A stretch of 64,000 nucleotides of DNA from Bremerella sp. TYQ1. GTDB taxonomy: Bacteria > Planctomycetota > Planctomycetia > Pirellulales > Pirellulaceae. Location: NCBI RefSeq assembly GCF_020150455.1, contig NZ_CP083740.1, positions 4,898,001 through 4,962,000 of the forward strand, read 5' to 3'. The position numbers and the translations under genes are program-made. Positions 8,428 through 17,200 of the stretch are shown here, one piece after another (position 1 is the first letter of the stretch; every line of letters begins with the position of its first letter). The notes below the pieces were generated by a model. The model saw only the letters and a program-made list of their open reading frames with translations. It did no database searches and was not told the DNA's origin.

Positions 8428-8724
8428 ATGGGCGAGGAATCCATCATACGTAAAGTTGTCGTGCCAAATCGGCAGGGCCTGCATGCGCGTCCGGCGGATA
8501 TGTTCGTCAAAGTGGCGCTGCAGTATCAGTCCCAAGTCGAAATCACACGCGACGGTCTGAAAGTTAGCGGCAAAAGCATCCTTGATGTGATGACGCTCGC
8601 CGCAGAGCAAGGTACCGAACTGACGATCATCGTCACTGGTCCCGATGCTGAAAAAGCAGCCGATGCCTTGGTCGAAGTTGTCAAACGCTTCGTGGAAGAG
8701 GATGATGAAGAGAACGAGTCGTAG
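8428..8724 (+). CDS. ptsH: Phosphocarrier protein HPr
   Basis: A 98-residue HPr, the small carrier between Enzyme I and EIIA. Active-site His19 is in NRQGLHARPAD. A second, regulatory position is also kept: Ser50 in SGKSILDVMTLA matches Ser46 of Firmicute HPr, the target of HPr kinase, so control by HPr kinase/phosphorylase is likely. The start ATG 8428 has only a weak purine stretch before it. The C-terminus is unusually acidic (VEEDDEENES). It lies between ptsN and ptsI in the same direction, 52 bases before ptsI. Confidence 0.95.
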   Translation: MGEESIIRKVVVPNRQGLHARPADMFVKVALQYQSQVEITRDGLKVSGKSILDVMTLAAEQGTELTIIVTGPDAEKAADALVEVVKRFVEEDDEENES

Positions 8725-8776
8725 TGCTTTTCTAAAGTGCCTCGTTCTTTCTAAGAGTTACAGCGAGTCAAACTGA

Positions 8777-10513
8777 ATGCGTGTTCTTCAAGGGATTGCC
8801 GTCTCTGCCGGCGTGGCCATCGCAAAAGCCATGGTGGTCGACGACCAGCAACCTCGAGTAACACGCCGCTTTATCTCTCGCGCCAACGTCGACTCCGAGT
8901 TGCAGCGACTGTCGGATGCCATGGATATGGTTGCCGATCAGATCCAAGTCAGCCAGGACGAAGTTGCCACGGAACTAGGCGATCAATACGGCGCGATCTT
9001 CTCTGCGCACTTGCAGATGGTTCGTGACGAGAAGCTCAACGAGTCGCTTGTCGATTCCATTCGGTACCGACATTACACGGCAGAATATGCTGTTTCGCAG
9101 TCGTTCGCTCGATACATTCAGTTCTTTGAGCGTGTGCCGAACCCATTTTTGCGGGAACGTGCCGGCGATTTCCGAGACATTGAACAGCGCCTGTTGAACG
9201 TTTTGTTTGGGGCTGATGCCAAGCGAAAGTTAGCAGCCAAGCAGCCTTCGATTGTGATTGCTCATGATCTGACGCCCAGCGAGATGGCGAACCTCGATCG
9301 GGTCAATATCCGTGGAATTGTGACCGAAGTTGGCGGACCAGGCAGCCACTCTGCGATCGTAGCCGAGGCGCTCGAGCTTCCGGCGGTCGTCGGCATTGGT
9401 TCGCACTTGCGCGAGATTCAAACCGATACCACGCTTATCATCGACGGGCACCAAGGCCGCGTCATTGTTCAGCCGGACGACGAGACGGTTGCTCGATACA
9501 AGAAAGAAGTCGAGCAGCAAAAGCAGGCCAAGATTCGGCTCCGAGGTCTCAAGGATTTGCCGGCAGTTACTGTCGACGACGAAACCATTACTCTGATGGC
9601 CAACATCGAGTTTCCGCACGAAGCCGATGCGTGTATCGAGCGTGGTGCCAGCGGTGTTGGGCTTTATCGAACCGAGTTTCTTTATCTCGGCCAAGATAGC
9701 GAGCCGACGGAAGAGGACCATTATCAGGTCTACTCCAAAGTCATCCGCGACATGCAAGGCAGTCCCATCGTCATCCGCACATTGGACCTAGGTGCAGATA
9801 AGATCTTTGGCGACGATCATCCTCCGGAACAAAACCCATTTCTGGGGCTGCGAAGCATTCGTCTTTCGCTACGAAATACCGATCAATTTCGTCGGCAATT
9901 ACGGGCCATTCTTCGAGCGAGCGTGCTCGGCGATGTCTCGGTTATGTTTCCATTGGTCAGCACGCTTCACGAGCTGCGACAGGCCAAAATGTTGCTGTCG
10001 GATCTGATGGAAGATCTGGAAGAACAGTCGATTGCTTTCAACCGCGACCTCAAAGTCGGCATTATGGTTGAAGTCCCATCCAGCGTGGTAATGTTGGATC
10101 GATTCGCTCAGGAAATCGATTTCATCAGTATTGGAACCAACGATTTGGTCCAGTATACATTAGCGGTGGACCGCAATAATCCTGACGTGGCCGCCCTTTA
10201 TAATAGCTGTGATCCGGCCGTGCTGAGACTCATTCAGATGGCAGTAGACTCAGCGATTAAGGCAGGCATCGACGTCACGTTATGCGGCCAGATGGGGGGG
10301 AATCCCGTCTATACCATGTTGCTAATTGGCATGGGTTTGCGTAGCTTGAGTGTTACGCCGAGCGCGATTCCGGAAATCAAACAAATTTGCCGCACCGTCT
10401 CTGCCGAAAAATGCCGGGAGTTGGCGGTACGCGTACGAGACATGGACAACGCCTGGGAAATTAAACGGTTGCTGCGAGAGCACTTACGGCAATTGTTTCC
10501 TGACGAGTCCTAA
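8777..10513 (+). CDS. ptsI: Phosphoenolpyruvate-protein phosphotransferase (Enzyme I)
   Basis: A 578-residue Enzyme I that takes phosphate from phosphoenolpyruvate and passes it to HPr. Domains are in the usual order: HPr-binding/phosphohistidine part with His191 in TEVGGPGSHSAIVAE, then the PEP-binding TIM barrel with GVGLYRTEFLYL, NPFLGLRSIRLSL, the metal-binding region MVEVPSSVVMLD, FISIGTNDLVQYTLA, and the catalytic Cys503 in LCGQMGG. The length is that of sugar-type Enzyme I; there is no N-terminal GAF domain of the PtsP form. With ptsN and ptsH it makes a complete phosphorelay, but no membrane EIIB/EIIC exists in the window, so the chain is probably regulatory. Confidence 0.96.
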   Translation: MRVLQGIAVSAGVAIAKAMVVDDQQPRVTRRFISRANVDSELQRLSDAMDMVADQIQVSQDEVATELGDQYGAIFSAHLQMVRDEKLNESLVDSIRYRHYTAEYAVSQSFARYIQFFERVPNPFLRERAGDFRDIEQRLLNVLFGADAKRKLAAKQPSIVIAHDLTPSEMANLDRVNIRGIVTEVGGPGSHSAIVAEALELPAVVGIGSHLREIQTDTTLIIDGHQGRVIVQPDDETVARYKKEVEQQKQAKIRLRGLKDLPAVTVDDETITLMANIEFPHEADACIERGASGVGLYRTEFLYLGQDSEPTEEDHYQVYSKVIRDMQGSPIVIRTLDLGADKIFGDDHPPEQNPFLGLRSIRLSLRNTDQFRRQLRAILRASVLGDVSVMFPLVSTLHELRQAKMLLSDLMEDLEEQSIAFNRDLKVGIMVEVPSSVVMLDRFAQEIDFISIGTNDLVQYTLAVDRNNPDVAALYNSCDPAVLRLIQMAVDSAIKAGIDVTLCGQMGGNPVYTMLLIGMGLRSLSVTPSAIPEIKQICRTVSAEKCRELAVRVRDMDNAWEIKRLLREHLRQLFPDES

Positions 10514-11111
10514 TGCCGCAGGGACGAAGTGCCTCAAGCGGCTTGCATTGCGAAGGTTCTGTTAAGTAGGGCCGAATAGACAAATCACAGAAAATACTTG
10601 TCCGGTGAGTCGAAACTTGCCGGATCCCTTGACACAGGTTCAAGACACGAACGCTTTTATCGAAACGAAAGGCAACCGTGCCGTTGACGGGGACTTTTAA
10701 AAAGCCTGTCAGCTTCACGATTCGATTCCACGAGACCAGCAACCAACGGATACGTCCCGATTTCGATGCTGAATTCCAGCCCAGAAGCGGACGCGTCGTT
10801 AACCGCCAACTGCCAGAATTAGATGCCGCCTTTTGATAGGTGGACGATAGCGAAAGCTCTCCGGCAAATATGCGGAAGAATGACAGCGAGATCCCTTCTC
10901 CTGCGACTGTCCAAACAAAGCTTGTTGGCCCCGAATCGTTGCCCCACCAAGGAACACACTGTTGGATAACCCGACAAGCCGCGTGAAAACCTCGAGGTCG
11001 CCTTCCAGCTGCCAAAAGTAGATGATCCGGACCGGGCTCGGCAGCTCCGCTTCGGAGTATCGAGAAAACCGCAGTCGACACCCATTCATTCGAAAAAGCT
11101 TTCGCGGTCAT
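10461..11111 (-). CDS. Doubtful open frame in the gap before RNase E/G
   Basis: A 216-codon frame (start ATG 11111) fills the 626-base gap between ptsI and RNase E/G on the other strand. It would overlap the end of ptsI by 53 bases and start 28 bases from the RNase E/G gene. For it: the gap is otherwise empty, and convergent overlaps of this size occur elsewhere here (GmhB gene, acylase gene). Against it: no ribosome binding site, no family I recognise, and a Ser/Arg-rich C-terminus as in chance frames. It is listed so that the gap is not overlooked; the alternative is a long RNase E/G leader. Confidence 0.2.
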   Translation of the reverse strand: MTAKAFSNEWVSTAVFSILRSGAAEPGPDHLLLAAGRRPRGFHAACRVIQQCVPWWGNDSGPTSFVWTVAGEGISLSFFRIFAGELSLSSTYQKAASNSGSWRLTTRPLLGWNSASKSGRIRWLLVSWNRIVKLTGFLKVPVNGTVAFRFDKSVRVLNLCQGIRQVSTHRTSIFCDLSIRPYLTEPSQCKPLEALRPCGIRTRQETIAVSALAATV

Positions 11112-11139
11112 GGACCCCATGCACCAAAGCGAGCTTTTC

Positions 11140-12837
11140 ATGAAAAAAGAGATGCTGATCAACGTATCGCAGCCGGAAGAATGCCGGATTGCGATCGTGG
11201 AAGATGGAATTCTGGAAGAGTTCTATCTTGAACGGACCAGCCAAGAGAACTTTGTCGGCAATATCTACAAGGGTGTTGTCGTCAATCTAGAGCCAAGCAT
11301 TCAAGCTGCCTTTGTCGATTTCGGCGTTGGCAAAAATGGCTTTCTGCACATCAGCGACGTCGAGCCGCAATACTTCCGCCAAGGGGGCTACGATCCAGCG
11401 GCCCAATACGATCGCCCAGAGGATCTCGCCGCTTCTCGATTTGGAAGTGATTTCGGCGATGATGACGAAGACGGTGATGAGGGCGACGATGAGGGCCCAT
11501 CCAGTGGTGGCACCAAAACGCAGCAGCGTCGCGGACGCCGCCAGCGTCCTGGGGCACGTCCACGCGTAAAGCCACCGATTCAAGAGATCTTCAAGCGAGG
11601 CGATGAAGTCCTCGTGCAAGTCATCAAAGAAGGAATCGGCAACAAGGGACCAACGCTGTCGACCTATATCAGCATTCCCGGACGTTACTTGGTGCTGATG
11701 CCAGCCCTCGGACGCGTTGGCGTTTCGCGAAAGATCGACGACGACCAGGTTCGCCGCCGTCTGCGTGGCACGCTCTTGGATCTTGATCCGCCGAAGGGGC
11801 TTGGGTTCATCGTTCGTACTGCAGGGCAGGACCGGACCAAGAAGGACCTGTCGCGTGACATGGCATATCTGCTGCGGTTGTGGCGACTGATTGTTCGCCG
11901 AATTCGCAAGTCGACGGGACCGTGCGAAATTTACGAAGAGAGCGACATGATCATCCGCACCATTCGCGATATTTTCGCGGCGGATGTCGACGCCATCTAT
12001 ATCGATCGCCAGGAACAGTACGAAGCTGCCAAGGAGTTTCTGCAGCTAGTTATGCCGCGATTTGTTGATCGCCTGCATCAGCATGATGCCAAGGAAGCTT
12101 TGTTCCGCAAATACAACTTGGACGAAGAGATCGCCAAGATTCACCAGCGAGAAGTTCCTCTCTCGCGAGGTGGTTCGATTGTGATCGACCAAACCGAAGC
12201 GTTGGTCGCCATCGACGTGAATAGCGGTAACTTCCGCTACGATGGAAGCTCGGAAGAAGCTGCCTACCAGTTGAACTTGCTGGCGGCCAAGGAAATCGCT
12301 CGCCAACTGCGACTGCGTGACTTGGGGGGCGTGATTGTCAACGACTTCATCGACATGCGTCGCGAAAAGCACCGCTCGAACGTGGAGCGGGCACTGAAGG
12401 ACGCTGTGAAGCGAGATCGTGCTCGTACCAAGATTTTGCGAACGAGCCCGTTTGGTTTGATCGAGATGACTCGCCAGCGAGTTCGCCCAAGTCTCAAGCG
12501 GAGCATCTTCCGCGATTGTCCTTGCTGTAACGGCCGTGGCGTCGTGAAGTCTTCGGAAAGCATGGCGATCGAGGTCACTCGCGTTCTGATCGCAGCTGCT
12601 CAGCAGCCTAAAGCGGCCCAGATTAACTGCCGCGTGAACGAGGAAGTCGCTGCCTATCTGAACAACAAGAAACGCCGCGAGATCGCCCTGATCGAGGACG
12701 ACAATCGCGTGGTGGTTCACATCATCGGCAGCGAGTCTGTTTTTCCAGAACATGTCGAAGTGGAATGCAAGGATGCCGAAGGCCGCCGCGTCTACATGGC
12801 CGATCCTCACGATACGTCTCGCAATGGTCGGCGTTAA
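11140..12837 (+). CDS. rng: Ribonuclease E/G
   Basis: A 565-residue RNase E/G-family endonuclease for rRNA maturation and mRNA decay. The N-terminal S1 domain begins FVGNIYKGVVVNLEPSIQAAFVDFG; it is interrupted at about 75-135 by a low-complexity acidic run (GDDDEDGDEGDDEG) and then a basic run (RRGRRQRPGARPR), after which S1 resumes (EVLVQVIKEGIGNKGPTLS). Catalytic metal ligands are Asp359 (DVNSGNF) and Asp402 (NDFIDMR). A Cys cluster (DCPCCNGRG, Cys460-463) matches the zinc link. There is no long RNase E-type C-terminal scaffold, so it is RNase G-sized. ATG 11140 fits the family start (MKKEMLINV); an ATG 30 bases upstream is possible. Ribosomal L21 follows 221 bases downstream. Confidence 0.93.
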   Translation: MKKEMLINVSQPEECRIAIVEDGILEEFYLERTSQENFVGNIYKGVVVNLEPSIQAAFVDFGVGKNGFLHISDVEPQYFRQGGYDPAAQYDRPEDLAASRFGSDFGDDDEDGDEGDDEGPSSGGTKTQQRRGRRQRPGARPRVKPPIQEIFKRGDEVLVQVIKEGIGNKGPTLSTYISIPGRYLVLMPALGRVGVSRKIDDDQVRRRLRGTLLDLDPPKGLGFIVRTAGQDRTKKDLSRDMAYLLRLWRLIVRRIRKSTGPCEIYEESDMIIRTIRDIFAADVDAIYIDRQEQYEAAKEFLQLVMPRFVDRLHQHDAKEALFRKYNLDEEIAKIHQREVPLSRGGSIVIDQTEALVAIDVNSGNFRYDGSSEEAAYQLNLLAAKEIARQLRLRDLGGVIVNDFIDMRREKHRSNVERALKDAVKRDRARTKILRTSPFGLIEMTRQRVRPSLKRSIFRDCPCCNGRGVVKSSESMAIEVTRVLIAAAQQPKAAQINCRVNEEVAAYLNNKKRREIALIEDDNRVVVHIIGSESVFPEHVEVECKDAEGRRVYMADPHDTSRNGRR

Positions 12838-12943
12838 GTCGTTTGCAGGCAACAGGTTATTTGATCGTGTCTCAGCGGCACTTGCTTCGTTGAGGCCCGT
12901 CGATCGGGATGCCCGCGGTTTTGGTCTCGTTCCCAAATTTTCG

Positions 12944-12976
12944 GGGCACGCGCCCTCGACAATTCGACGAGTGCCC
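12944..12976 (+). promoter_or_regulatory. Hairpin in the rplU leader
   Basis: GGGCAC (12944-12949) can pair with GTGCCC (12971-12976), with a nested CTCG/CGAG pair inside. It has no T-run, so it is not a standard terminator. It lies 82 bases before rplU, where other bacteria have an L21-binding leader; whether this one is equivalent is a guess. Confidence 0.3.
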
Positions 12977-13058
12977 TGTAAATTGTGTGGTTTCCCCTGA
13001 AGTCATTTGGCCCTGCTGGGGCTATTCAGAAATATAGAACTCGATTGGATTCAATCGG

Positions 13059-13373
13059 ATGTACGCGATCATTCAAGAAGACGGTAAGCAAATCAAAGTC
13101 GAACAAGGTCAAGAGCTGCGGATGGACTTCCGCTTTGAGGCTTCGGCCGGCGATGCCCTGACGTTCGAGAACGTTCTGCTCGTTTCCGGCGAAGACGGCG
13201 TCAAAGTTGGCAAGCCGACCGTCGAAGGTGCTTCGGTCAAAGCGGAAGTTCTGGGTGTCGTCCAGGGCGAAAAGCTGACGATCCAGAAGTTCCGTCGTCG
13301 TAAAAACAGCAAGCGAAAGACGGGTCACCGTCAGGTCTACACGAAGGTGAAGATCAGCGAAATTGTCGCCTAG
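13059..13373 (+). CDS. rplU: 50S ribosomal protein L21
   Basis: A 104-residue L21, a 23S rRNA-binding protein of the large subunit. It starts with the family sequence MYAIIQEDGKQIKVEQG and ends with the signature FRRRKNSKRKTGHRQVYTKVKI. Length is normal. In most bacteria rpmA (L27) follows directly; here a terminator comes 24 bases after the stop and no L27 gene is in the window, so rpmA must be elsewhere. The gene follows RNase E/G on the same strand, an association also known from other phyla. Confidence 0.97.
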   Translation: MYAIIQEDGKQIKVEQGQELRMDFRFEASAGDALTFENVLLVSGEDGVKVGKPTVEGASVKAEVLGVVQGEKLTIQKFRRRKNSKRKTGHRQVYTKVKISEIVA

Positions 13374-13397
13374 TAAAAGAGCTAGACTGCACAAACT

Positions 13398-13432
13398 AGA
13401 AAGCCGTAAGTGTTTTGCTTGCGGCTTTCTTT
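13398..13432 (+). terminator. Intrinsic terminator of rplU
   Basis: AGAAAGCCGTAAG (13398-13410) pairs with CTTGCGGCTTTCT (13418-13430), with one G-T type mismatch, around a seven-base loop, followed by a short T stretch. Confidence 0.8.
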
Positions 13433-13492
13433 ATGCGCCTTTTGAGCAGGCGAATGGCGATTCGAAATGGTTTATGCAGCCAGGGTTAAGAA

Positions 13493-13781
13493 TTGTCAAA
13501 AAAAGACTAGGCAAGCTCAAGCGATATCGATAAGTTGTTCCCCATGCGAGAGGGAATACCCTCTAAGCCTGAAGTCGGAAACGCGAGGGAATGAGATTTC
13601 CGGTAGGTCACCGGCGGACCGATTCGCATTCAGGTCAAACGCATGACGAGCGAGCCCTAACAGGATGTTACCCCAGTCAGGCACCTATTTGGGATGGATT
13701 CGGCTTAGCAAATATCTTTAGCTTGACTGCTACTTGGACAGTCCCCTGCAGTAATCACCCTACCGCAGGGGACTGTTTTTT
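13493..13781 (+). ncRNA. Candidate structured small RNA ending in a strong terminator
   Basis: Between the rplU terminator and the convergent dgkA gene lies a second strong plus-strand terminator (13738-13781) with no gene in front of it. The roughly 240 bases before it have no supported frame but show several short hairpins: AGAGGG/CCCTCT (13549-13564), CGGAAA/TTTCCG (13576-13602) and CCGGT/ACCGG (13600-13614; alternative to the previous one). I compared it by eye with 6S, tmRNA, RNase P, SRP RNA and common riboswitch motifs and found no match. The left boundary is arbitrary, since no clear promoter is seen. Confidence 0.35.
13738..13781 (+). terminator. Strong intrinsic terminator without an obvious gene
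   Basis: ACAGTCCCCTGC (13738-13749) pairs perfectly with GCAGGGGACTGT (13765-13776), 12 base pairs, directly followed by TTTTTT. The reverse strand lacks a T-run, so it works only for plus-strand transcripts and cannot serve dgkA. Confidence 0.9.
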
Positions 13782-13797
13782 GCGCCTAGTGTCTCGG

Positions 13798-14181
13798 CTA
13801 CGCTCCATTCCACCACAGCCAAAACGGTTGCCAGTAAAGCAGCACGCCAACGACGACAGCAAACATGCTTGAAGTCAGCACCGCTGCGCTACCGACATCG
13901 AGGGCTATCCGTATATTCTCGTCCGGATTTTTGTCGATCGCTCTGCCAAGGCTTTCCAGCGACGTGTTGATGAGTTCCGCGACCAGTACGAAGCCGATTG
14001 TCATTAGCAGCATTGCCCAGCGTGTGAGTTCAAATTGCAGAAAGCCTGCTAGCGCCAAAGCAAGTAGTGCCGCGGGAATGTGAACGACGAAGCTTCCTTC
14101 CGTTCGGATCGCCCAAAATAGGCCAGAGAAGGCTAAGCGGAATTTGCGAATCCAGCCTTGGGGAGTCATTGCGTTTTTCAT
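13798..14181 (-). CDS. dgkA: Diacylglycerol kinase / undecaprenol kinase family protein
   Basis: A 127-residue integral membrane kinase of the DgkA family, which phosphorylates diacylglycerol or undecaprenol. It shows the amphipathic start (GWIRKFRLAFSGLFWAIRTEGSF), three membrane helices (about 35-50, 55-75, 100-120) and the signature ELINTSLESLGRAID with the catalytic Glu and the following acidic site. The segment IALDVGSAAVLTSSMFAVVVG matches the last helix. The substrate class cannot be decided from the sequence. It is 26 bases downstream of the LptD-like gene on the same strand, so both may be in one envelope transcript. Confidence 0.9.
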   Translation of the reverse strand: MKNAMTPQGWIRKFRLAFSGLFWAIRTEGSFVVHIPAALLALALAGFLQFELTRWAMLLMTIGFVLVAELINTSLESLGRAIDKNPDENIRIALDVGSAAVLTSSMFAVVVGVLLYWQPFWLWWNGA

Positions 14182-14207
14182 ACCGACGGTCCCCTGCCCT
14201 GCTTGCG

Positions 14208-17200
14208 CTACTCGAGGCCGTAAGCCCCCAGCGGTGGAAGCGATTCGCCGTTGATCTTGCTGTACTGACCAGAGGCGAAGAATCTCGGCTCAAAGAAAAT
14301 TCCGACACCAATATTTTCACGACTTGCGTCCACGTTGAAGTTGAACGTAAACAGGCTCGACTCGCCGATTCTTGTGAGGAAAATGTTTTGGCCGAGGTTT
14401 CCAATTTCCTTCACGTCGTATGCGGTTCCCAATCCGCCGAACCACTTTTCGCTCAAGCGGTATTGCAGCGAAGCCACGATCAATTGGCTTTCAAATGGAT
14501 GGACGGCATGCGTATAGCTGACGTACAGATTTCCGATCTGCGTGCGATTGATATAGCTGCCAACGGTGAGCGTTTGTAGTCCATCATCAAATAAGTCCCA
14601 ATATCCGTTTGAGAACACACTGAAGCGACTTCCGATCTTCCAGTCGAATTCATAGTTCAAAAGGCCAACCGTTTCGCCGAAGTTATCCCGATCGGCATCT
14701 GGGAAAACGGTCCCTCCGACGTCGAAAGTGATCCAGTCGATGATCTTTTCGTTACCAGGGCCACCTCGCTTGGTTTGCCAGGTTTGGCGCAGCTCGAGGT
14801 GTGCCGCCGAGACATCATCGGCGATTTCTGGAATGGGCGATGTGACCATGCCTTGCTGGTTGGTGCGAAAAGCGTAGTAGCGAGGATCGACCGCCGCAGG
14901 TACAGGAGTTCCCGCAGGCAGGCCATACGTGGTGAACTTGAATCGTCGCTGAAAAGCTTCTTGCGAGTCGTCATTGATCTTGTTGTAAATGCCGACACGC
15001 GAAATGTCTTGGCTGGAATCGGCGTAGTACAAATCGCCATAGAGCGTGATCTTGTGGGCCACTCCGTTGACGTTGAATAGTTGACTTTGAATGTTGCGAT
15101 TCACGCTCCACGCCATAATGCTGCCGCGAACACCCCCTTGGGCATACCCACGCAGCATGTCGTTTCCGTTGATGTCTTGTCCTTGATAGGTAACATCGCC
15201 CAGAGCGTACGGCGTCACCTTCGAGCCGAAGAGCTCCATCGGAAGGTCGATTTCATGACGCGTCGAGCCGACAATGCCTTCAATATCCACTTCATACGGC
15301 AGTGGATCATACGTCGCGGCGTCGGCCGGATCTTCCGGAGCGGTCGACGGTCGCAATCGGGCGTAACCCACCGTCGAGTGCGAGAAGTACGTCAGCCGAT
15401 CAAACAGCAGTGGTTGACCCAACATGTAATGGTCGAGCTTTGGAATCCACTCGGTCTGCATGAAGAAGTCGTTGATGCGAGTCGCTCCATGAATATTGAA
15501 GCTTTGATTATCAACAAGCTTCTTCAACTCGAATGATGTATCGAAGTCTTTCTGGGTGTCCCAGTCCTTTTCGTAGTACGACTCAAGGAAGTTACGGTCT
15601 GAGATGAGACCCAGCTCGCCGGTAAACTGAAAATCGCCAATCGTCATTTGACGATGCCGGCCCCAAACGCGACCACGAAGATCAGTTTCCGGAGTCAGCA
15701 TCCGGCGATCCGCTCCGAGGTTGTCGGTACCGGTGTCGTAAATCCCCCAGGCATCGAGAAAGCCTGTGGCCGGATTATTGACGAATGGAAAGTACGTGTT
15801 GTTAAAGTTGAACCGCGTTCCGACACCCATACCTCGTTCTGAGAGGTAGTCGAGATCGGTGACCCACTCGGTCCCTTCCCATGGATCGTCGATGCCGAAG
15901 ATCTCGTAATTGTCGAATTCGGTTAAGACCTGAAAGCCAAAAACATCGTCGTTCTTGAAGCTGATCTTATTCAAGTAAAACACCGGGTCGTTGATGTCTG
16001 CCGAAAGGACCGGCCAATAGAACACCGGGTAGCCACCGAAATAAAGCGTGTTATTTCGTGACGTCGCCAAGCGTTCGTGACTGATCTTAGGCTGCCCAGT
16101 AACGGGGTCGATCTGCGATTCGCCTGTTACCGGATTGATCACTGTCGACTGCTTGTCGACGTATTCAATCTGATTCGATTGGAACCAATAGCGTGGCACG
16201 CCCATGCGGCTGGTCGTCAGTGCCGCACCAAATGCCTGGTAACGATCGCGGTTCACACGCTGAAGAACGTCCGCTTTCAATCGGACAAGGCCTTGGTATT
16301 CCGGGACCGGCGTCAACAATTCGGCGTTCAATATCGTGCCGTATTCGTCTTGGACGTTGTAATACATCCGCTCGGCGTAGACGACTTGTTCTCCTTGCTG
16401 GAAGACAACGTTTCCTTCCAGGTACAGTTCGTAGGCACCATCGTCGGTGGCTCCTTCCGGGGAAGTCAGTCCGTCGATGCCATTTTTCGACCAAATGATG
16501 GCCCGATCCGCCAGCAAGCTGACGGTATCCAGTTGTCCCACGCCCTCGACGATAACATTCATACCGCCATCGAATCGGGTAATCGTCTCGCCGGTATTGG
16601 GATCGACTTGCGAATCGAGGTGATAGCCTGTCGAGTACCGCTGCAGCAATCGGATACGAACTTGCGGTTGAGCGATCGAAATCGACGGGGGCATCGGTTC
16701 GCCGGTTTCAAATTGAATTTGCTTGATCGGCGCGGCGTTCGGTTCTTTGGGAGCGAAGTCTTCGTCTGATGGTTGAGCATTCCTTCCACGATGATAAATC
16801 GCGGGGGCAACGGCCGGAGGCGACTTGGTCGGGTCGACCGGCAAGTTTATGCGGGAGGTCGTAAAGAGTTGGCCGAGCCAGGACGAATCTTCGACTTTTA
16901 CGTTGCCTGATTCCGCGTCGCGATAAGAAACGTTGACTTCGTTCTCGAGATATACGGTTACTTTGTGGGGAACGAGGCGGAACGGCTGTGCGTACTCGAT
17001 CCAAAGAACCGCGTCGCGACCTCTGGCAATAGTGTTGTCTTGAACGATCTCGCAGTCACCACGAAGAATCCAAACTTCCTTCTCGCCATCTTGCCAGTGG
17101 CGTACGTCGTCGGCACGGACATAGATCGGCCGCGTGACATCTGACTGAGGAAGGTGAATTTCTGCGGACGAAGTTGCCGATAGAAGAAATGACAGGATCA

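Noticed and set aside
12046..12936. 296-codon minus-strand frame in RNase E/G
   Set aside because: It lies opposite the catalytic part of RNase E/G with its conserved Asp and Cys residues.
13493..13781. Known RNAs (6S, tmRNA, RNase P, SRP) at the terminator-ended region
   Set aside because: I looked for their conserved sequences and found none; the region is kept only as a candidate of unknown type.
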